Both the position numbers and the translations under genes were made by a program. Positions 57,013 through 64,000 of a DNA stretch of 64,000 nucleotides are shown here, piece after piece. The DNA is taken from assembly GCA_916613615.1 (NCBI GenBank), contig OU744731.1, positions 14,204,726 to 14,268,725 on the forward strand, written 5' to 3'. The stretch comes from Steromphala cineraria. Lineage: Eukaryota > Mollusca > Gastropoda > Trochida > Trochidae. How positions within the stretch are numbered: the first letter of the stretch is position 1; the number at the start of each line of letters is the position of its first letter. Under the pieces are notes generated by a model that worked only from the letters and a program-made list of their open reading frames with translations, made no database searches and had not been told where the DNA came from.

Positions 57013-57014
57013 TA

Positions 57015-58977
57015 CATTGTGAAGTTTGTGCTTTTTGTTTCGAAGTTCAGATACAAAATTGAAAAGAAGTCAAAGTCGTCTTTGTATGTTTGTTTCTATC
57101 AGTTAAGTTTTCATTGTTCTTCGATTCCATTATATTGACAGTCTTCTCCCGTCTTTTGACATTCTGTTTACGAATTATTCAACTATGCATACGTCATCGT
57201 GCATGAACTATCGCACGTCATATTTTGGTCCTAAATAAAAAACTTTATAAAGGTTATTCAGGAGAAAAGAGTTTTTCCGTCAACAATAAGTTAAGTTGTT
57301 AAAATCTCATGAGTATCAAAGTAGTTATTTAGATCTAGTTTAAGTCACAGCTTTGTTTCAGTTTGTTTTGTGGCAACTTGTCAAGTATTGAGTACATTTA
57401 ATACGTTTTAAAATAATGTTGTGACTGTTAGTCATCTTTAATTATTCCTTCTGTGTTAGATACTGAAATGAGGTTTTATAATATATGTACACAAAAGATA
57501 GTATCGGCTTTCATATGATTTATGAAGTACAAATTCTTGAAACTTCTTGAATTTCATTATATAAAATTTGTTGTTGCTAAAAGTCAGAAAATATACTTAC
57601 CCAGAGGGAGTTCATAAATGTTCAGTTGAATGAGAATGCAATTTCTTAGGTAATGAATTACAAAATATGTCACTAAGATCGCTAAGTGTGTGATCTTTAC
57701 TGTTGGTAGCGCCTTCAAACATGTTGAGTATTCATTTATTTTGTCTTAAATTTGGAAAAGACGCCGTTACTTGTGTATTATAAGTATAATCACAACATTT
57801 GTTGAATATTGTTTATTAGTTGGGAAATCTTCATTCTTAAATCACAATTTCAAGCCATAGGTCACCATGAACACAACAGACATGTTAACATACATGAATA
57901 GAGGGAATGGAGCTACTTCTATTGATATTATTCCAGAAGCTATTTCATTTGATTATAGCCATAGAGAGTACAATGTCATTTACTGTAATTCAAGTAACAT
58001 TAAGGATGGGACATCCCTAATGCATTTCGTATCCGTCCCCTTAGTGGTTAATCAAATTATTTCAAGTCAGGTGTAACTTTCAACACAACCCTTTATATTC
58101 CATATCTTCATTTCCCATTAAATTTCAACGATTGATATGTGTCGTTACGAAAGTCGTTTATGCAACATCATAGTTCTTTGTAGCATAGCATTTTGTACAA
58201 TTATGATCAAAAGTGGAAAGTCTACGGTGGCGTTACAGTACTGTTTGCAAACAGATTTTACACTTTAGTCAATTTTGTTGTAAAATCTTATTTGGCCTTT
58301 TTTAACTTCTTATTTCATCCATCGATCATTACTCATCATAGGCTAGACAAATTCTAATTATTTGTTTTCAATGACAGGAAAAATCAGAGATGTGTTTGAG
58401 ACAAGATCACTCATTTCCATAACATGTACATGCGTTCTAGGTTTTTAAACATAGTTTAAACATTGTCACTAAAACTTAACCTAACTTTCCAAAATTATAT
58501 GTATGTTTTATTTATTGATGCGGCATTTTCGGTCGTCCTTTTTCACAACTGTAAATCAGAAAGTAAACCTTTCGGTCTTAAGATTTAACTGACCATGACG
58601 TTTCAAAACATGTTTTTTTTAATTATCGTCTTTATTTAACATTTATTTTAATATTGGGAAGGTATACTCTCCAAAAAAAAAAAAACGCACATGTAATTTT
58701 TCCAAGAACGTACTGCTTCACATTGAAAACCGAAAATGTCACATCATTCAACGGCAAAGAAAGCTAAAATGTACATATCTTTGAACAAAGAGTAAGCCAA
58801 GGCGAGAATACTGGTTTAAATTATGTTTCCGTATTCTGTAACACAAGATGGCGTTGAAGTCAGTCTTATTAATTCCAGCCATTCGCAAGAATTCTTGCTT
58901 GACATCACTTTGGAAATGGATGGACAAGTTGATGAAGTCCCTTTAATTATGTTCTTCCCCAAGCTTCCTGCAATGCA
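57015..58977. other. Intergenic, no supported gene
   Basis: A 69-codon frame at 57867-58076 (+) has no family resemblance. A poly-A run lies at 58672-58684. Confidence 0.4.
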
Positions 58978-59089
58978 ATGGTCATTCTCTCCCGACAGAG
59001 GAAGATCAAGTCATGAAATGTTGATACATAGAGATTCTCACCCAAGTGTCTTCTGATATCAAATATATCAACACAAGTTGATAATATAA

Positions 59090-59231
59090 GAATAATCAAC
59101 GAGTTGCTACGAATTACAGATTATCTGTCCTGAGTTAATTATTGTGATAAACTCCGAGCTTGAGCGATACAATAGTTCACGAGGGACAGATAATCCGTAA
59201 TTCCTAGCATCGAGTTGGTTATTCTTTTTCT
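59090..59231. repeat. Inverted repeat with about 41-bp arms inside the hAT-like element
   Basis: AAGAATAATCAACGAGTTGC...AGATTATCTGTCC (about 59090-59131) pairs with GGACAGATAATCCGTAATTC...GGTTATTCTT at about 59191-59231, with a few mismatches. The loop contains GAGTTAATTATTGTGATAAA, which resembles 63405-63435. Confidence 0.75.
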
Positions 59232-59539
59232 TACCCAAGATAATTTTGATGCGTAAAAACGGGGAAAAAGAGAAACATTAAAAAACTACGCTCTGCCGGT
59301 AAAGTACAAATTGTACTCATACGCCATTCATAACTTTGATCACTACTTCAGGATGGGCGGCTCTAAGTAGTTCGCAACTCACGATCTTATTTGAAATAGT
59401 TTATTATATTGATTTCACATTATATAAAAAAATATTGTCTCATATCATAAAAAAAACAAACTTTTGTTGACCGCGCACAACCGAAAAGAAAAAGTAAGAC
59501 GTCGTTAGCTTTCTTTTGACAAGCCTAATGAGGAACGTA

Positions 59540-59591
59540 TGACGTCACTGTTTAACGTCATGTTTAATGACGTAATAGGGCTATGACGTAA
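59540..59591. promoter_or_regulatory. Cluster of four CRE/ATF-like sites within the hAT-like element
   Basis: TGACGTCA (59540-59547), ACGTCA (59555-59560), TGACGTAA (59568-59575) and TGACGTAA (59584-59591) lie within 52 bp, followed by an unusually GC-rich stretch (GCGACTCTCCCACCTAGCGC). It looks like a promoter-type block, perhaps an internal promoter of the transposon or captured host sequence. Function is inferred. Confidence 0.4.
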
Positions 59592-60025
59592 CGACAGTTC
59601 AGCCAGCGACTCTCCCACCTAGCGCCGCCTTTAAGATTTAAACTTATATTTACGGCAAAGAAAACATCAGAAGGTCTTGATTTTTCATTAAAAATGTTGT
59701 AGAAATGTGTGACTTTCGCAATTTAAGTATAAGATTTTTCATCTATATCTCTCAACTAAAATATAAGTGCCTGGCGAATCATGAATGGATGCAAAAAGGT
59801 TCCGTCCACCAATCAAAATGCGAGTTATTTTTAGAAAAACTGTAATTCCCATGACCATTATGCAAACTTTAATACCCGGCATATCCTTGCCCGCTTGGGT
59901 AAGAAAAGTAACACATATCCGAGGCTTGCCGATCTTCCACAAGCGATATCTTCCGTGGAACACAGTTTTGCATGATAAAGTACATTTCATGACTTGATCT
60001 GCCTATGTTGGGAGAGAATGGACAT

Positions 60026-63025
60026 CTAGTAGTTGTGAAGACATTAACAGCTTCTTTACTTTTAAAAAGCAGGGTAATTAGCCATCGGACGTTCTGCAAG
60101 TGATTTCAGGTAATCTTGCTCGAAGCACTTTCTTTATTTTGTTGTTGTTGTCCTTAATCTGATGGAAGTGATCATGACGTTCATAGACGTTGTTGAAGTT
60201 GTAAATTGCTTCTCAAATGTTTCGGAACCAGCGATTTACAAGATTTGTGTTAGCTGAATATGTGCAACCCCCACCATCATACTGTCTCAACCGAATCTGT
60301 TGCATAAACTACTTGCATAATTTTCCTTTTTGTCAACTGTAAACAATCTAAAGTCACGTTGCTTTCACCTTGTTGTTATTGGTTAATGTGTGAGGTTTAC
60401 TGAACGAATGTCACAAAATTTTCTTTAGTTCAAGTTTGGAGTTTAAAACGCCACATCATACGATTCTGTTCTTTGAAACCAACAAAAACAGGGGCGATAA
60501 CTAACCTTCAAAGTCGAATATCGACTTCATGCAAACTTTTCCGTAAATTTTGGTTGACCTTTTAAACCAAATCAAGAATGTATTGAATAATATGTATCAC
60601 TTTCATAAGAGAATACATAAAAAGATTGTGACCCTGATATCGAGATTTTGGGGTTTGGTGGCAACTATTGATGCACACTTCTTTAACCGTTTTGGGCGAA
60701 AGTGGTCTGCAGGTACGACATGAAAAGGCCCAATATGGCGATGATGAAAATGTTGATGCCGGACTACTGCAACTAAGGAAACTTCAATTTCAATTTCAAG
60801 CATGACGATCTTTCCATTTCTGACACTATGTTGATGCATAATGATAACCTTTGTTCCATGTAAAATTGAACAAACACATTAGAAACAATGATTGCCTTCG
60901 GTTGGCTAAAGCACCACATTATCTGGCGTTTACTCTTACGTGAGTTCTGCTTTCGAATTTTTCTAAATGATGTTTATCCAAAAACGTCTCCAACTAAGTT
61001 TCAAATCAACAATAAGTTTAAAATGGTAAATTTTGTGCACTGAAGCTTTAAAGGACATATCATACCTCGCCACAAGTGGGAAGTGGATATAGGTTTGAGC
61101 TTCCTTTATCTGTCCTTCATGTGTCTGTCCGTCAGTCCAAGGTTAAAAGGGACAGCTTTATCAGGACTTTAAAGATATAATCACTAAATTTGCCGTGTGT
61201 CTTCTGGTTATCAGTACCTAATGGAGTTCGAAAATACGAGGCGTGAATAATCCATCGGACGCAATTGCGGTAACTGAGACGATGTGTATATCCTACACAC
61301 ATTTTGATGACGTTACCGAATGCTTCTGCAAATTTGCAGAGGGTACGGCACTTCTTACTTTCAGATATGTATTTCATCGTCATTCAAGACATGTAGGTAT
61401 GATATCAGAGTTGAAACGAATGATTTTTCTACCGTGTGGTGCGTTTCTTTTCTCTCTCGCTTGTAAATATGACGATGGAGCTTTAAGGGAATACGCACAT
61501 GGAGTTATTTTGTCCAGAGATATTTCCCTTCATTTTGAGACATGTAGGAATGTGGGGGAGCTGTACTAAGAACTAATAATGTTGAGGTGTTGATGACAAT
61601 GTATCCTTGTTGTTAATGAAATATATCCATCCTTTTTTCTAATTAGTTGCTTTTTGTCATGTTAAGCTGCCAGTTCATCAAAACACATTAGCATATGAAA
61701 CGGTGTTTAGTTTGAAAAAAAAATATTGTTGAAATTCCTGAAAGCCCTTTCATCGGTATCCAGTCAATAAATTATGCTACATGAGGCAATTCCAACAAGT
61801 TTATTCAAACAAAATTAATATGCATATTTTGAATTGAATTTCACCTATAACGGCCCTTCGATTGAGCCGTAGGTCTTTGTGTCCTGCAAAGTTGTTAATA
61901 CCTCCATTTAAGTCTGTTTATTAGAAGAATGTAGTTTCGAGATATCAGCTAAAGGTCTATCCTTTAGCCAAAACAGTATTTGAAATATGGTTCTGCATTC
62001 ACTTGAAGAGTTATGGAAATGTACCTGAAGGGTACAGCCTGCAGCTTCCATTAGATTTATTCTAAAAAGCCTTTTTATTCGATTATAAATATGGCACTAC
62101 CTACGTACTTGTATAGTATACAAGTAATGGTTGTTAACATGTCATCCAGAAACCTCTTGTTATTCCTATAGGTAATTAATGAAATTATTTTCTGACATTT
62201 AACTCGGAACCTATCCTCATCATACAATGACCCTGTAATGTTCATATAATCAACAAAATAAGAATTATTTTTCGTGGTAAGAGGAATGTTGAGGTGAAAA
62301 CAAAACTATGTAAAACTTGATTATGTGAATTATGTATATTTGCAATGTTTCCCATTAAGCGTCGTAAATAAAGGATTACAGGAAGTCATTGCTGTGGTAA
62401 ACATGTGTATGAAAGAAGATTAGGAAATGACACAATCCATAATAATTCATGATCTTAGTAGTGACAAGGGAAGGTTCTTTTTTTACTCATACCATATCAA
62501 ACACATCAAGTTTGGTAGAAAGTTTCAATAAAAAGTGAAAAACAAATGAACATATGTAAATTTTCTATCTCAAATGAACAATGTATTCGTCAAGAAATAA
62601 CATATATTCTAATCATCATATGATTTTCACAGTGTGGCGCCCTAAGATAGTTTTCCGTCAATCACATTACAGTGATAACATGTTATTTGCAATCTACTAA
62701 ATATAAGTCACCTAATCACTGTTTATTTCACTGATGGATTATGGTATTGTCCTGCAAATTGAATCTGAAACATTATTTTCCGTCAATAGAAAGGGTTGAA
62801 GTTCCCACATCATCACATTAGTCAAGAAAGAGACTCTTCACAGATGTCGACAATACATCACAACTTTCTTTCTTCTTGAAATTATTTGCTTTTTTAAATG
62901 AATAACAAATAAATAAAAACGTAGGGTCCCTAGCCGAGCTTTTAGCACATTCAAAGCCATAAAAGTTGTATTGTATCGAAATGAACATCTAATGGACCAA
63001 AGTCTTTGTCATATTTAAAGCTGTA
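60026..63025. other. Intergenic, no supported gene
   Basis: A 108-codon plus-strand frame (61243-61569) overlaps an 83-codon minus-strand frame and shows no domain. I do not call it. Confidence 0.4.
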
Positions 63026-63230
63026 GTTAGGGAATGACCTTAAGCAACAGGAAGTTTCATGTAAATCTAATAACTAGGACCTTTAGAGGCATTTTAGTAC
63101 GGATTACTGGACTTAGGAGCTTTTACCGTTGCTTCAGGCAGGTATGTGACATTTCAGATAATTTTCCTTTTCCTGTAACGGTTGAACCAGCCTTGGTATT
63201 ATCAAAGATTCGGCGTTGTATAAGACATGT
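63026..63230. repeat. Dispersed repeat family 6, copy 2
   Basis: Partner of 25990-26205 (GAATGACCTTAAGCAACAGG, TACCGTTGCTTCAGGCAGGT, TGACATTTCAGATAATTTTC). Confidence 0.75.
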
Positions 63231-63489
63231 ACATTTCGTAATAATATTACTATAGTTATATTAAAATTTATATTTCTATATCTTCATTAGAATGTTACTA
63301 ACTTAAATTAAAAAAGTCAACACATAATGTTTTTAACACATTTCTTGATAATGAGAATACTGCATGGATAAACATTAAGTTTCAAGGAAAATGTATAATT
63401 TGTCCCTAGTTAATTATCATGATAATCTTTGAGCTTTAGAAAGGAGTTTGAAACAATGATTTAAAAGAGACAGATAATTGTAATTAGGG

Positions 63490-63646
63490 GATAAATCCAT
63501 TCTGTTTTTTATTTTGGGGTTGTATGTCGTGCATTCTTTACCCCTAAATATAATTTCAAACCGAGCTTGCGAGGTTTGAAATGTTTATTTAGGGGTAAAG
63601 AATGCACGACATACAACCCCAAAATAAAAAACAGAATGGATTTATC
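63490..63646. repeat. Long hairpin with perfect 61-bp arms
   Basis: 63490-63550 and 63586-63646 are exact reverse complements (outer end GATAAATCCATTCTG, inner end TACCCCTAAATA). The 35-nt loop itself contains a second stem, ATTTCAAACC / GGTTTGAAAT. The immediate left flank (63405-63489) resembles the inverted-repeat region at 59131-59210. Perfect identity implies a recent origin or gene conversion between the arms. Confidence 0.92.
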
Positions 63647-63693
63647 ACCATTCTAACATGACTAATTAGTCAAAAAAGGTGGAACTATTTTGA

Positions 63694-64000
63694 CTTGCGC
63701 AAAAGCAATGTGATTAGGTCAAACCGGTGCAGACCGGTTCCACTCACTTGCAAAACAACGGTACAGTCCACTTTCATAAAGAACACATAACAATTAAAAT
63801 GTCGATCATTACATACAGAAAACACGTTTTTAAATAGACTCATATGTAATCTATTGAGCATATTATCCAGTTTTCAATGTCGTCAAAGTTACGATTTTTT
63901 ACCCAAATACATGGGTCGACCCACCAACCCTACAAGAGCGACAAGGACTGACCAAATCAAGGGACGTTACTCTGAAAATAGTTGTTCACTACGTGTCGGT
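63694..64000. other. Window end, no supported gene
   Basis: A short inverted repeat, AACCGG TGCAGA CCGGTT, lies at 63723-63740. Nothing else. Confidence 0.4.

Larger units (their letters stand above)
58986..60017. mobile_element. hAT-like element, TCTCTCCC family, 1,032-bp copy
   Basis: The left end TCTCTCCCGACAGAGGAAGA (then TCAAGTCATGAAATGT) is inverted at the right (ACATTTCATGACTTGATCTG, CCTATGTTGGGAGAGA). Flanks ATGGTCAT (58978-58985) and ATGGACAT (60018-60025) match at seven of eight positions, an 8-bp duplication typical of hAT transposons. It is three times longer than the MITEs at 23310 and 40713 and its interior is different, so it may be closer to a parental element. No hAT dimerisation or catalytic motif is visible in its frames. 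Confidence 0.82.

Noticed and set aside
61243..61569. A 108-codon plus-strand frame as a gene
   Set aside because: No recognisable domain, overlapped by a frame on the other strand, and no splice context. Not better than chance in 64 kb.

Overview
The window is AT-rich eukaryotic DNA, with spliced genes that have GT/AG introns, long introns and a heavy load of short interspersed repeats. The two identifiable genes are animal genes. The repeat types (a tandem-core element ending in GACGGACG repeats and a GC-rich hairpin, and a SINE whose tail contains CTTGAAAGCGGCGATAAACC) resemble what is seen in molluscs. A marine mollusc is my best guess, made from familiarity with such repeats and not from any search.

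Genes occupy only the first 7.7 kb. Exons at 1-271, 3284-3458 and 3963-4432 (+) are the 3' part of a hydroxylysine kinase-like gene (HYKK family) whose 5' exons lie outside the window. A two-exon dithiol glutaredoxin (7680-7468 joined to 5630-5532, minus strand) lies tail-to-tail with it. The HYKK intron carries a 1.7-kb fold-back DNA transposon, and the glutaredoxin intron carries two microsatellites.

From 7.7 kb to 64 kb I find no convincing host gene. The region is a mosaic of mobile and tandem DNA: three families of TTAA-flanked MITEs, a hAT-like family including a 1.03-kb copy with a near-perfect 8-bp target duplication, a TA-flanked mariner-type MITE, tRNA-derived SINEs, several diverged dispersed repeats, a truncated non-LTR reverse transcriptase, local duplications with a 340-bp period, and several strong hairpins.

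The outstanding object is a 6.77-kb fold-back structure at 31270-38037, bounded by a 5-bp direct repeat GTTAC. Its ends are chains of perfect palindromes built from AGATTGT/ACAATCT. Inside lie two arrays of a 63-bp unit, each unit carrying that same motif: 46 clear copies on the left, all pointing right, and 16 on the right, all pointing left. They flank a unique centre of about 2.4 kb. The left arm is homogenised as a 126-bp dimer and the right arm as a 63-bp monomer with a 189-bp higher-order repeat. The centre holds no transposase, but does hold a separate 796-bp element with an 8-bp target duplication, GGAAAAAAAGTCACA repeat ends and an exon-like FLYWCH zinc-finger reading frame. The architecture recalls Drosophila FB/Galileo and sea-urchin TU fold-back elements, but the repeat unit and palindromic caps are not something I recognise.
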